The notes beneath the pieces were generated by a model. The model made no database searches and had not been told where the DNA came from. It worked only from the letters and a program-made list of their open reading frames with translations. A DNA stretch of 64,000 nt from Eulemur rufifrons (lineage: Eukaryota; Chordata; Mammalia; Primates; Lemuridae), in NCBI RefSeq assembly GCF_041146395.1, contig NC_090995.1:15813501-15877500 (forward strand). The letters run 5' to 3'. Shown here one piece after another: positions 11,217-26,520 of this stretch (position 1 is its first letter; each line of letters opens with the position of its first letter). The position numbers and the translations under genes were made by a program.

Positions 11217-11513
11217 TTGTGTGTGTGTGTGTGTTTTTTATTTCAGAGACAGGGTCTCACTCTGTCACCCATGCTGGAATGCAGTGGCATGACTGTCACT
11301 CACAGCAACCTCAGACACCTGGGCTCAAGTGATCCTCCTACCTCAGCCTCCCGAGTAGCTAGGACTGCAAGCTGCACTGCCATGCCCGGCTAATTTTCAA
11401 ATTTTTTGTAGACACAAGGTGTTGCTATGTTGCCGAGGCTGGTCTGGAACTCCTGGCCTCTGCGTCCCAAACTGCTGGGATTACAGGTACTAGCCACCCC
11501 ACCTGGCCTGTTT
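11217..11513 (-). mobile_element. Alu, minus orientation (inside duplication copy A)
   Basis: It reads as the reverse complement of an Alu: 'gagacagggtctcactctgt' through 'gctgggattacaggtactag' and 'ccacccca cctggcc'. The poly-T side has a (GT)n stretch (11217-11236) in this copy, where copy B has a pure T run. Confidence 0.9.
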
Positions 11514-12553
11514 TAGTGTTTTCTTATCTCAGTTTTTATGAAACAAATATTTTAACATTTTATTGAATGTTAAATGTTAGTAATGTGTCAGAATGGGGCA
11601 TTGTAGGTTCCCTGTGTATTCTTGAGAGGAACTGAGTAAAACATGTGCTTATCCTTAATGCTTGCTTGCTAGTTAGGTGATAGCATTTTTTTTGATTTTT
11701 TTTCATACTTCCTGGAAAAACTTGGAATTTAGCATATTAAATATTGACTTGCTGCCTCAGTTCAAAGCTTAAGTATGCTTGACTCTTTCTGTAATACTAC
11801 CAAATTATGAATGGACTAGAATTTCGTTGAGACTGCTCTGTGACTGCAGCCAGATGGGGTTTCTGAATTGAAATGCCAAAAAGACTTGGTAATAAATTGT
11901 GTTTATTGTCTTTATCTTGATACTATATAATACCTGTAAATGTATTTTAGTCAAAATTATGGTAACACACACTCACTCCTTTTCCTAGAATGCATTAGAT
12001 AAGTCCGCATTAAATACAGGCGACTTTGAAAATGACTAAATGGTGAGCCCTGATATTTCTATTTTGTTGCTTGCCCGCTTAGAAACTCATGCTAAGATGT
12101 CTTATGACATCTTCCATGATCAAATTTTGTACTTGTACTCAAACATAAAATGACTTTTGTTTTATTTGACTTAATAATTTGCTTTCACTTTTTGCTTAGT
12201 AAAGCAAAAATGAATTTTTACTACATCTAGCATTGGGTATATTTTATACCTTACATGTAGTGGGAATTTATGAGTATCTGTGGAACTAGTATGTTCAGTG
12301 GATGGGACTTGGTAAGGTTAAGCAGAAAACAGTTTTCACTGTGCCTTCAGACCCTCCATAGATTCAGTCTCTACCTCTGCATGAGCTCTTAGTAAGATCA
12401 GATAGCTTTTCCAGTAACTTTCAGGTAATAAAAACTCTTGTGGTCACTTGTCATTCGTAATCTTATTTTAGTCATTAGAAGGTGCAGTTCAGTATAATCA
12501 GTGTTGAGACTCTCACTCAATTCTGAACTTTTCTTTGGTTCCCACTGTTTCAG

Positions 12554-12681
12554 ACCTAGAAGCCTGCTTTGGAGGAAGATTCCTACTTGATTTCTCTTGT
12601 TACTTTGCCAGATTCTCTTCAGTATGACATCCTCGCCTGCTCAGGGTCCAGCTCCGTGCGGAAAAGGGATCGAGGGGAAAG
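12554..12681 (+). other. Candidate exon with possible start codon
   Basis: A pyrimidine-rich acceptor (cccactgtttcag|ACC) and a donor (GGGGAAAG|gtatgg) bound 128 bp that is less AT-rich than its surroundings. An ATG at 12624 opens a frame of 19 codons to the donor (MTSSPAQGPAPCGKGIEGK, ending in phase 1). It lies 4.5 kb downstream of candidate exon 1 on the same strand and just beyond the end of the duplicated segment. I do not recognise the peptide as any known N-terminus, including RBM44 as I remember it. It could be a true second exon of the gene driven by the island at 7.4-8.7 kb, or a chance pairing of splice-like sites. Confidence 0.4.
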
Positions 12682-12689
12682 GTATGGTT

Positions 12690-13026
12690 TATTTTAGCTG
12701 ATCTGATTGTGATCTGGCATTTTTGCCTTCTGAGTTGGACAGGTTGTTCAAAGCTGACGCCCTAGGACTGCTGGAAATAGTTTTCTTGAGAATTCTATGT
12801 CTGGGACCCCCAGCTACAATTCCTGTGAAATAATTCTCTATCTTTAATTTCGCTTCCCAGCTTTCCTCATCTGCGGGCCCACTTTGCCCAGGGTGACGTT
12901 GTGCTTTAGTGTTTAAGGTAGTTCTATAACATTTTAGCCAGAACTGCCCATACTTTACTAAGGATATTTCATTTGGCATAATTCCACTGGGGCCTCCACA
13001 TCCTCTATTTCCAACTTCTGTCAGAT
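12690..13026. other. Intron-like DNA, nothing identified
   Basis: Moderately AT-rich, with no motif, repeat family or exon that I can support. A 143-codon minus-strand ORF overlaps it and the adjacent MER2 and is not coding-like. Confidence 0.5.
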
Positions 13027-13308
13027 ACAGTAGACCCTCCGTGTCTGTGGGTTCCACATGTGAGGATTCAACCAACTGTGGATCAAAAACACTGAACCCT
13101 GTCTCTAAAACAAAATACAAATTTAAAAACTACAGTATAACAGCTACTTACATGGCATTTACATATAAGTAATCTAGAGATGCTTTAAAGTCTATGGATA
13201 TGTATAGGTTATATGCAAATACCTACCCATTTTATATCTGGTACTTGAGCATCTGGGGATTTTGGTATGGTGGGGTTCCATGAACCAAACCCCCGTGGGA
13301 CAACTGTA
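13027..13308. mobile_element. MER2 DNA transposon
   Basis: It begins CAGTAGACCCTCCG and ends CAACTGTA, with 'gaggattcaaccaactgtgg', 'agtaatctagagatgcttta' and 'ttatatgcaaatac' inside. It is the same family as 6434-6731, in opposite orientation. Confidence 0.75.
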
Positions 13309-13769
13309 ACCCCCCTTGACAGCACTTCTGTCTGTTTGGGACCTGCAGTCCATTGCTTCTGCCACCTCTGTACTGTCCCCCTTCCTGCACATCCTTACTT
13401 GAATATTTTCCCTGCCTTGAATCCATGGTCCACTATTATAATCTCTCCCTTTCATGCGCCCTCAGTTCCATGTAGGGCGCTCCTCCATTGCACTCCCCTG
13501 GCCAGTCCTCCACCCCACACCGTTTACATGCAGTTCTCCGTCCGGTTCAGCCTGCACCCGGGCAGTAGACCGTGCTCTGAGGAAAACACAGCCATGCTGA
13601 CCCGGGTCTCCCGTTCTGTGCCTGACCGCTGACCTCAGGAAGGCCCTTTGTGTTGCTGACAGTGGTGTAATCCCAGGACATTTCCCTGGTTGAATCACTT
13701 TAGCATTCCCCTAAAGGACTATTTTCACCTCTCTCCTCAAACCTCTACCCTTTTCTCCATTTTCATCTG

Positions 13770-15260
13770 ATAATGTGTTTCCCGTGTGTGAAAAATGAAA
13801 GCGATCAGAAAGCGTTTCCATGTCCCTCAGGCCTCTGCCCATGCTCTTTGCATTTCCTGCTGTTCTTCACCCCGGTCTGCACGGCTGCCCTGGGTTCTCT
13901 CCCTTCCTCCTGTCAAGGACACTGCGTTGCTTCCGTGTCCATCCCCTCGAGCATGCCAACGAGATGCGTCAGTGTGCTGTTTTTACCGGATCTTTCCTGT
14001 CAGCATATAGCTATATATGCAGCATATAGATACTGATATCTCCCATCTTTAAAAAACTTTGTTCAACACCACATCTTTCTTTAGTTACTACTCTCCAGAA
14101 AAGTTGATATTTGTGGTCTTCAGTACTCCCTCTCTCTCTTGGATCCACTACAGTGAGGTTTTTTTTCTCTTCCATTCTACCATAGCAGCTCATTTTTGAT
14201 GTTACTAGTGACCTCTTTGGTGAATTCTAATGTCAGTGAATATAGCAGCAGTAGCAGCATTTGATGTGGTCGATAATGTTCTCTTCTTTGAAACCTTCTT
14301 CTCTTTGCATCTGGGATATTACTGTTTATTTTCAGTTTCTTTTGCTGGTTCCTTTTCATCACTCCAACTTCTAAAAAAATGAGGCAGTGTTCCAGGGATA
14401 TACGTTTAGACCTCTTCTGTATTTATATTTAGTCCCTTGTGATCTCATCTTATCTAGCTAGAATTATATATTTCTAACTAAAAATTTTGTCTTTGGTCTG
14501 AATTTCTTTCCTAATCTCCAGACTTGCATGTTCATCTGCGTTCTCAACATTTTCAGCTAGATGTCTAATTTAACTAGATATCTAGATCCCAAATTTAACA
14601 TGTCACAACTGAAAACTCGTCGCCTCCTTCTTCTCTCCCACCCCCTCCAATAATTGTTTCCATTCCATTCTTCCTCATCTTTTAAATGTCCACTCCCTCT
14701 TTCAGTTTCTCTGGCCCCAAACCACATAGGCATCTTGACTCCTTTCCTTCTGATACTCCCACATCTAACTCAAGTAATTATCACGAAAGTACATTCTTTA
14801 TATACTTTAAATGCTGCCTTAACTATAAATGGAACCACAACTTGCTGCCACCGCTGTAAGCAACCATAATCTCTTGCTTGTGTTATTTTCATAGTCACTA
14901 GTCTCCCCACTGCTTCTGTACTTTTCTATTCTCAACCCAGCAACCAGGGTGATCCTTTTAACGTGAAAGTCTGGTTATTTCACTCCTGTGTTCAAACCAT
15001 TCAGTGGCTTTTTATGTCCTTGAGAGTAAAAGCCAGAATATTTACTGTGCGAATAAGAGCCTCCTTTGATCTGTACCTCCTGCCTCTCTGGTTTTGTGTC
15101 CTACACAATCAGGTTTCTCCTTGGCTTCCTCTACTCTGGCCCCCAGGCATCCTCCAGGCGCAGTCTTGCTTTCCTGCCCTCAGGGATAGAGCATTGTTTT
15201 ATTCACTGCAGAGTCCCCAGGACCGAGGCTGGCTCCTGATGGGCACTCACAGTTCCTGAA
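13770..15260 (+). mobile_element. L2 fragments, sense orientation
   Basis: Best seen at 14930-15250: 'accagggtgatccttttaac', 'cattcagtggctttttatgt', 'agagtaaaagccagaatatt' and 'tggcttcctctactctggcc' follow the L2 3' consensus in order. A weaker match lies at 13795-13930 ('catgctctttgcatttcctg'). 13940-14640 between them has no clear assignment. Confidence 0.6.
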
Positions 15261-15261
15261 T

Positions 15262-16590
15262 GAAGGGCTGCTTGTCTTGTTACTCCTGATTCTGGTTACA
15301 GCCTATATGCATGTTTCTATAACAAAAGTATTTGAACTTCACCTAAAACCGTATAGTCCTGTAAGAATTAAGTAGAAACAAAGAAAAGGAGAAATTACTG
15401 AGAAAGCCTAATGGTATTCTTAGCAGTTTTTATTTTTTTTTGTAGAAACCTCCAATAGAAGTCTCATAGTTTTAGGGAGGGATTTTCAGTGTACAAGAAT
15501 GTATTGGTATGCCTGTCCTCTAGGTACCGTGCCGCCTATTTAGTCCCCCTTTAAAAAAGGAGAGGAATATAAGTACATTTATTGTTTTGCACGGTAAACT
15601 AGCAGCTAGCTACAATAATCACAAGTTTATTTGAGTAGTATTAAATGCATATACTTATTTGTGCTCTTAAATGAAAAAAAAAAAAGAGAAATGCTTGTAC
15701 AGACTTAAATGCATAGTCTAAAAATGCAGTTTTATACTCTGATTTCTCTTCAGATCATATAAATCTTTCACCTTTTAAAAATGCAGTTTAACTGATATTT
15801 AGTTGGGAAATGAGAGTGCAAGGGGAATTAATGATATGCAGATTTTTAGTATTTCATTCTGCTGAGACGAGATTTTTTTTTCTTTTAACCTTTTTTCCCT
15901 GAGCTGTGGGTCTCCTTTCCTGTTGGTTGATTAAAAAAAAAAAATCTTTTAGATAAATTGTTGAAATGAGTAGCTTAGTACTTCCGGAATGAATAAATAA
16001 TTTTATGTGCAAGTATAAATTCTCCTTAAAGCAGTCTACACAGTTTCCTTTTTTTTGTGTAATATGCAAAAATTTGTCTTTGTTGACTTGTGGGACTTTT
16101 ATGTGGCCCTAATGTGGACTTGGTTTTCACGGCTATAGGGAGTGTGGGTGTGTATGTGTGTGTGTATTTCTTTACAGTTTTTGTGACATGAACATGTAAT
16201 TTAGACTGATGTGCTGATATTTTACTTTAACTCCTAAGCACTAATTTGAACAAAAATCAGATTTGGTATTATATTTTTCTTTCACGTTAAAATAAACATG
16301 ACCTTTATAATTCTTAAAAAGTCTATTTACATACCAAATAAAATGATTTTGGATGATACACTAGAAGTGTTTGCCTATGGTTTTGAAATGGTCCTAGCCT
16401 GAACAACATAGTGAATCTATTTTATAGACTAATTAGGTCATCTTCATTAGAATTCCACATTGACGTACTTAAATTCATATGTTAGCATTTCACGTACGAA
16501 GTAACCATCTTGGGTTAATAAGATCCTTATTTCTGAGCTGGTGTGTAGTCCTACCACTAAGTTTATTTCAGCTATAGTCACAGTTTTTTT
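15262..16590. other. AT-rich DNA with the source arm of an inverted repeat
   Basis: No gene is seen. It holds arm 1 of the inverted pair (15446-15620), an A run at 15674 and a short (TG)n at about 16144-16164. The rest is unassigned AT-rich sequence. Confidence 0.5.
15446..15620 (+). repeat. Inverted duplicate, arm 1 (likely source)
   Basis: The stretch from 'aaacctccaatagaagtctc' to 'gcagctagctacaataatc' is repeated as its reverse complement at 16673-16846 with only a handful of differences (for example an A/T change in TAGTTTTAGGG and an internal few-base deletion). The surrounding sequence is not repeated. Confidence 0.93.
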
Positions 16591-16596
16591 GGTGTT

Positions 16597-16999
16597 GTTT
16601 TTTTTTTTTAAAGAGACATGGTTTTGCTCTATTGCCCAGGCTGGAGTGTCGTGGTGTGATCATAACTCCTGGGATTGCTGTGGCTAGCTGCTAGTTTACC
16701 ATGCAAAACAATAAATGTACTTATATTCTTCTCCTTTTTTAAGGGGGGACTAAATAGGCGGCACGGTACCAAGAGGACAGGCATACCAATTTTTGTACAC
16801 TGAAAATCCCTCCCTAAATCTATGAGACTTCTATTGGAGGTTTTTACATTGGCAATCTCCTGCCATTGCTTCTTGAGTAGCTGGGACCACAGGCGTGTAC
16901 CACCGTGCCCAGCTGAGCAGAATTTTTTTTAGAGATGGGGTCTTGCTGTGTTGCCCAGGCTGGTCTCGAATTCCTGGGCTCAGGAGATCTTCTTGCCTC
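16597..16999 (-). mobile_element. Alu (minus) split by a 174-bp insertion
   Basis: The left part (16597-16672) runs from the poly-T side to 'gatcataactcctgg'. The Alu resumes at about 16853 with 'caatctcctgcc' and 'gagtagctgggaccacaggc', continuing to about 16999. The two parts are adjacent in an ordinary Alu, so the material between them is a later insertion, namely arm 2 of the inverted repeat. Confidence 0.88.
16673..16846 (-). repeat. Inverted duplicate, arm 2 (inserted into an Alu)
   Basis: Reverse complement of 15446-15620, separated from it by about 1.05 kb. Because it interrupts an Alu, this arm is the derived copy. There is no poly-A or obvious target duplication, so it is not a normal retrotransposon insertion. 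Confidence 0.93.
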
Positions 17000-17009
17000 A
17001 GACGACCTC

Positions 17010-17229
17010 TCAGACATTCTCACCTTTGCTCATTAGGCTGTATGCAAGTTAGTCTGTTCACTTTTTCAAACATGCCATGCTTGGTCTTGCCTTAGGACTT
17101 TTACACTAGTCCTTTCCTTTGTCCGAATGGTCTTTCCCAGATCTTGCGCCTGGCCCCTTAACTTTAAGGTCTCAGCTTAAATATCACCTAACTCACCACG
17201 CAGTTTAAAATAGCTTCCCCATTACTGGA
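17010..17229 (+). mobile_element. L2 fragment cut by the segmental duplication
   Basis: 'cttggtcttgccttaggact', 'cagatcttgcgcctggcccc' and 'aaggtctcagcttaaatatc' are L2 3' sequence in sense orientation. It ends ...TTCCCCATTACTGG exactly where copy B begins, so the duplicate landed in, or replaced part of, this L2. Confidence 0.65.
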
Positions 17230-20906
<3,677 letters not shown>

Positions 20907-21114
20907 GTTTATGGCTCATTTGGCAGAAGAACCCAACCTGAACCGACATGAGGGTATTTATGGCTTTTATTCATCTCATTTAGTGTGAGTATTTACAGAT
21001 TTTTGCTTCAAAATATTAATGAGTTCAGTTATGGGTTAGTGCCTTAGACACTGCTCTGGATGTTACATAATATATGATATATACCATATTACTTTTGTAA
21101 AATCTGAAAAATTC

Positions 21115-21430
21115 ATGTCTTAGTCTGTTTTGCCTGTCTGTAACAGAATACCACAGACTGGGTAGTTTATAATGAATCAGAAGTTTATTGGCTCACAGTT
21201 CTGGAGGATAGGAAGTCCAAGATCGAGAGGCTGGTATCTCGCTGGGCAGAGAAAGTGAGGCAGTGGGGGAACTCGCCCCTTTATAATGGACCCTTCCTGA
21301 TGGACGCACTCTCAGTGCAGGGCCAGCATGAATCCGTCCCTGAGGGCTGATCCTTAGTCCCAGTACTGTTGCATTGGATATTGAGTTTCTAACACATGCT
21401 TTTTGGAGGATACATTCAAGCTATAGCAAT
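21115..21430. mobile_element. Medium-reiteration interspersed repeat, family not named
   Basis: 'cttagtctgttttgcctgtc', 'agaataccacagactgggta', 'ggctcacagttctggagg' and 'ggatacattcaagctatagc' form a familiar mammalian interspersed repeat, but I cannot give its family name with confidence. No ORF is seen. Confidence 0.55.
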
Positions 21431-21449
21431 TTTAAATTCTGAAAAAACC

Positions 21450-22700
21450 CTTGCCTCAAGAAGTACGGATTGTGAATTTGGGTTACTCCATCTTGTATCC
21501 AGTGTTACCTACTGCGATATATATTAATCTTATTCTTTTGCTTTGGCGTTGGTCTATTCTTTTCTTTCAGTGTTTTCAAATTTTTTCTTTGGTGAACTTA
21601 AATTTTCTAGGAATAGTTTCCTCTGTTATTTGGCTCTTTGAGCCCTTATAATATTGACTTCTTTTATCTTTAATTCTGGGAAAGTTACCCTCATTATTTC
21701 TTGAAATGCTTTATTTCTTCCCTCCTTCTGAAACTCCGATTATCTGGATATTGTCTCTTTTTCATGCTCAATATTTCTACTTGTTTCTTTTTCGTTGTCT
21801 CTTGTTTTTGTTTCGTAGTGCTTACATCTCTCATTGACTTCTCAGGGCTGTATTCTTGGATCCTCCATTCCAATAATTCTGCTTCAGATGGCATAAATTG
21901 TTTAGTGTGTTGTCTTTCTTTTACAGTAGTTTTATGCTCCACATGTATCTGTTTGTCTATGTCCCTTGGGGGGGGGGGGTATTAGTTACTTACTCTAATG
22001 TGCATTGGAATTTGTGTCAGTCCAGGTGAGTTTAAGGAGAGGAAGGGCCTGAGTCTCCGGTCAGCCAGCCGCCTGGCACCGCTGAAGTGCTGTTGAGTCT
22101 CCTCTTGGCTGATGCTGCATCAGGCAACTTCTGATGAGGGTTTGCTTCTTGCACTCTCAGAATGAGTAATATCGGGAAGAGTCAGTGTCCTTAGATCATA
22201 ACTCCCTCTCGGCTCCGTACCCCTGGCCCTTGCTGCGGGAGCCCGAGTAGGGGCAGGAAGGGTGAGCGCCAAGCGGCTGTACCTGTTTCCACAGCTTTCC
22301 CCCACAGGGCTTCTGTGCTGTCTGCATTTTATCTTGCTGCCAAAGACATCTAGGCTGTTGCTGCTAATTTCTGTGGTAAAGGGACAATCAAGGAGGGGCA
22401 AGGGCAGAATTCAAAAAAGCTTTTAGCTAATCTGTCTTTTAACTCTGACCTCTGCTGCCCTTTGCTTCTGGTCACCAGTTTCCTCTCAGATAAGTTCAGT
22501 ACAGCTTCTGGTATCTCCAGCAGTTTCTGTTTCTTTTTGTTGCTGCTGCTATTACTGTTCCTGGAATCTGGATTTACTTCTATGTTTTTTCCTTCCCAGG
22601 GTTGATTCTGTTGGGACCAGAAGCCTGTGACAGTTTGCAATCTTGATAGGAATTGGATGACCTCATTTGGGCCAATAAGGATAGTTACACAAAGATTTCC
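21450..22700 (-). mobile_element. L1M-type antisense sequence (probable 5' region)
   Basis: 'ttatttcttgaaatgcttta', 'ctccgattatctggatattg' and 'ctcattgacttctcagggct' follow the reverse-complemented 5' region of old L1s. A G run (21968-21978) and a moderately GC-rich part (22010-22330) are included. No intact ORF is present. The family is clear but the edges are approximate. Confidence 0.5.
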
Positions 22701-22894
22701 TCAAAAACATGAAAATCTTTAGTTAAAAAGTGTATACAAACTAAATGAAAATAATCATGTACGGGTTCCTGTTATCTATTGCCATATAACAAACTATCTT
22801 AGAACTTAGTGGTTTTAATGAGCAATTCTTTTATTAATAATTTATTTCTCATTTTTGAAGGTCAGGAATTTGAGCAGGTATTGGTACTTCTTCT

Positions 22895-23200
22895 TTTATT
22901 TATTTATTTATTTATTTTTGAGGCAGAGTCTCACTCTATTGCCCAGGCTAGAGTGCCATGGCATCAACCTAGCTCACAGCAACCTCAGACTCCTGGGCTT
23001 AAGCAATCCTCCTGCCTCACCTCCCGAGTATACGAGACTGCAGGCATGCACCACCATGCCCGGCTAATTTTTCTATTTTTTTCTAGAGACAGGGTTCCAC
23101 TCATGCTCAGGCTGGTCTTGAACTTCTGAGTGCAAGCAATCCTCTTGCCTTAGCCTTCCAAAGTGCTAGGTTTATAGGCATGAGCCACAGCGCCCAGTCT
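22895..23200 (-). mobile_element. Alu, minus orientation
   Basis: (TTTA)n tail side, 'gaggcagagtctcactctat' through 'ggcatgagccacagcgccca'. The left arm has the strepsirrhine-type 'gctagagtgccatggcatca'. Confidence 0.92.
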
Positions 23201-23214
23201 CATATTCTTTTAGT

Positions 23215-24850
23215 AAACTTGTAAAATTTTATTATGTAAGTTTGCGTATTTCTTGTTAGATTTGTTCTAGGTATTTTATGGATTTTTTTTTCCTATTTGA
23301 AGTCCTATTTTTATATTTTCCTAACTGATTAGTATATAGGAACCTAATAATTTTTATATGCTAATTTTTAATCCAAACACCATACTGAACTCTTGAATTA
23401 GTTTTTTAAATTTTATTTTTGTTATTATTATCATTTTCTTTTTTCTGATGGGATTTTGCTGTGTTGCCCAGGCTGGTCTTCAAACACCTGGATGCAGGTG
23501 ATCCTCCGTCCTCAGCCTCCCTAGTAGCTGGGACTACAGGCGTGCACTGCTGGGCCTGGTTTTCAGTTAGTTTGATAGTTGAAATGCTTATTATCTTCCA
23601 AATATCTCCACATAGTGGCATTTTTTAGTTGTTTTCTGATATTTAAACTGTTTATCCTTTTGGAATCTTAACTGAATTAACTAAGACCTCTAGTATAATG
23701 TTGAATAGTGCTAGTGTTGGCTGAATATCCCTGCTTATCCTGACTTTTTATAATCGACCATGTTATCAAAGATTACATTTTCAACAGTGTTTTAAAAGAT
23801 TGTGGAAGACTTGAGTCCTATTGCCATATTAAGTATGCCTTGTAATTTTTTGTTGAACATGATGATATACTGGGTAAAAGGAGCCATGGTAAATACACAT
23901 TTGTTGTGAGGTTTTATGTTTATCTGGTTGGGGTTTAGGCCGTTTTACTATTTACTTTTACTATTTACTATTTACTAGCTTTAGGTGTTGGAGGATAAAG
24001 TTTCCTCTTGTGCCCTTATATTTGTCCTCTCTTGTCTTTGAGTTTGAGACTAATAAGGCGCTTGTTTCTTTTGTCATCCTGTTATGTGGGAGCCCTGTAG
24101 GTGTGTGACAAGGTGTGGGGGGAGGGGAGACATTAGATAGTGCTGTGGTTAGTTCTCAGGTTTTCAGTGAGTCTGTGCCCCTGGCTGTGACCTACACAAA
24201 AGTGCTTCTCAGTTTTGTTTTGTTTCTACCCCCAAGTGAGACAAAAAGGCTGGAGCAGACTGGAGTGGGATATTTATTTCCCTTCCCCCAACTAGGTTAG
24301 TTTTTGGTAAAACCCGGTTGGTTAGGCTCTGGTGAAAGTTTCTCTCGAGGGCCAGCCTTACTAGGAGAACAGAATGCTCTGGTGTGTTGCACCATGGCTG
24401 CCTTCCCCTCCCTTTGCTGAGGCACAGGAGACTTTCTCTGACCTTCACTGTGGGAACCTGGTAGGACGCTTCCTGGAGGTGAAACCCACAGACGTGTGGG
24501 GGCCTGCCTAAGACCAGGCACCCCTGGCGTCCTTAACTCTTAAACTTGTCTACGCTGAGCATCCAGCGAGTCATAAATTACAGTTTAGATTTTCCTGCCC
24601 TGGTACTGGGTCCTGCAGAGTTTCTGCTTGTGGATTTCTGTTCTGGCTGAGTTGTGGTTCTCTGTGTCTGCCTGCCTGTCTCTCTCGTTTGGGGAGCAGC
24701 AGTTTTCTGTGTACCCTCATTTCTCCAGTGGATCTGAGATGTTGGGTTTTCCATTTGTTCAGCCTTTTTCTTGTTCTGTGGTTGGGAATGATACTTCTAA
24801 GCTCCTTACAGATCGGAAATCAGAAGTCAAATTGCCATATTTTTTCAAGA
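23215..24850 (-). mobile_element. L1M antisense fragments
   Basis: Reverse-complemented ORF2-like text appears at 23215-23400 ('accatactgaactcttgaat') and 23575-23900 ('agtataatgttgaatagtgc', 'gtgttttaaaagattgtgga'). It is followed by an L1M 5'-region-like stretch to about 24850. An Alu monomer interrupts it at 23440-23565. The stretch beyond 24300 is a weaker match. Confidence 0.55.
23440..23565 (-). mobile_element. Alu left-monomer-type fragment, minus
   Basis: 'gattttgctgtgttgcccag' through 'gctgggactacaggcgtgca' with only one arm, ending near 'gctgggcctgg'. It resembles a free left Alu monomer or a truncated Alu. Confidence 0.7.
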
Positions 24851-25954
24851 TTGATTGATTGATTGCCAGTATTCACATAAAGTGACTTCTATTCAGGCAT
24901 GTTATAAAGATATACTTATCAATAGCTAAAGTAGAAAGGCACAGATTAGAAATTTAAGTAGCAGGAACATAAAGCCTTAGAGGTGCAAGAATGAAACATC
25001 AGAAATACATTTTCTGCTGAGGATTTGCAACTTGATTTTTTTGCATACAATATTTAACATGTCAGCATTGTGTTATTCTTTAATAAATACATGTTTATGT
25101 GAAATATTCCACAGAAACTCCGTGGACATCTGATTTCTTAACCTTTTTGGCCTGCAGGGCCTGTGGTCATCATAGTGAGATAATACCTTGCTTGTTGGCA
25201 TCAGGAAACAGATTTAAAGAAAGCATTAATAATTTTATGTCTCTTTACATTCTGCAAAAATATCCTTAATGTTCTACTGGACAGTAGCAAGACTGCCTTA
25301 TCTGAAAGCTGCTTGGTCGTCTCTAAAATTATCTTTCTAAAGTATTTACTGAAATAAAGTGCTGCGTGCCAGTTCTCCCACTTGTTCTTTTATCACCCCT
25401 GCTCTTGCACATTCCATGTGTGAAAAAGGAACAACCCAATATTGGGAAGAAAATAGAATGCATTTTTCTCAGTAGTAGCGTAAGAATCATTTTTTCTCTT
25501 CCTACTCCTTCATTTTAACACAGTACAATACAGAGTATAATAAGGTCCCAATGTTTTGAGCCATGGTAATCTGAAACTTTTTAACTGACTGTAAGTGCTG
25601 GAGTTGCTGTTGCCAGATACAGCAAAGGTTATGGATTTTAAATTGGGTGGTGGCTGCCTTGCAATTTAGTTTGAAACAAAAGAGAAAGATCTGTTAGCTG
25701 TTTACAGAACTGTAGTGGATTCTTTACCCACTTACTGTTGTGCATCACAGTGCTGGTGAACTTGTAAGGTGAGCTTAAAAACAATGAACACTGATTTACA
25801 GGGGAAAAAAACGCCACTTTTCTGTTTATATTATCTGCCTTCCCATCTAATGTTTTCCCACATGGCACTGATATTTTGTGATACTGTTTGTCTCTGAAAT
25901 GTATCATTTTAGACATATATGCAGTTACCAGGCATCTGTACAATTAGTAACACT
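24851..25954. other. AT-rich non-coding stretch
   Basis: No gene or named repeat is seen. A 101-codon minus-strand ORF (25943-25638) has no recognisable motif and no splice context that I trust. Confidence 0.5.
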
Positions 25955-26520
25955 CTGGTATTTCTATAATGAGCCAGGCACTGACGAAATAATAATAAAA
26001 CAGACATCATTTCTACCCTCGTGGCTCTCACTCTAGTGGAGAAGATATTTACTGTACAAATGTGTATGTGATATCAGGGGATGATAACTGCTCTGTGGAA
26101 AAAGAAGATAGAGAATGACAAAAGCATCCATGTAACCAAAACATCTGTACCCCTGTAGTATTCTGAAATGAAATAAAAACAAGGAAGATAGAGAATCATG
26201 TGGGAGAAATTGAGATGTTAATTTAAACAGGGTGTTCAGGGAAGGCATCAGTGAGGTGAAACACAGGCAAGGGTTTAAGGGCATCAGCCACAAAGCTGCG
26301 GAGGGTGGAGCGTTTTCATCAGGGATTAGGAAGTGCCAAGCTGTGTGTGCGAGAGGAACACTGAAGGCAGAGTGGCTGCGAGCCGCGGGGCCAGGGGTGG
26401 GAGTGAGGCCAGAGAGGTGACCAAAGGCAGTTCATGTTTGGCCTTCCAGGTCATGGAACGTCTTTGGTTTTTATTCTTTTTATCATTGAATGGTTTTGAC
26501 TAAAAATGAAGAGGAAGGAC
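25955..26520 (-). mobile_element. L2 fragment, antisense
   Basis: 'ataatgagccaggcactgac', 'ctcactctagtggagaagat', 'gggtgttcagggaaggcatc', 'gtttggccttccaggtcatg' and 'ggtttttattctttttatc' follow the reverse-complemented L2 consensus in order over ~560 bp. It is interrupted by a tiny L1 insertion (26117-26183). Confidence 0.75.
26117..26183 (+). mobile_element. Ultra-short L1 3'-end insertion with target duplication
   Basis: 'catccatgtaaccaaaacat' and 'tctgtacccctgtagtattc' followed by 'gaaatgaaataaaaac' is a lemur-type L1 3' end. It is flanked by perfect 13-bp copies of GAAGATAGAGAAT at 26104-26116 and 26184-26196, so it is a 5'-truncated retrotransposition event of only ~67 bp. Confidence 0.8.

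Larger units (their letters stand above)
8012..11769 (+). repeat. Segmental duplication, copy A (~3.76 kb)
   Basis: From GAGCCGCGG at 8012 to ...TTCAAAGCT at 11769 the sequence is closely matched by 17230-20906 in the same orientation. It carries the end of candidate exon 1, its donor, and intronic DNA including an Alu and small L2 pieces. Copy A keeps about 27 bp (8026-8052) and about 45 bp (around 8157-8200) that copy B lacks. Because the promoter is continuous with copy A, copy A is the likely source. 8700-11230 otherwise holds only AT-rich intron-like DNA. Confidence 0.95.

Noticed and set aside
24115..24860. Several 60-80 codon ORFs suggesting a small gene
   Set aside because: The sequence follows an L1M 5'-region in antisense, and frames are short and unsupported.
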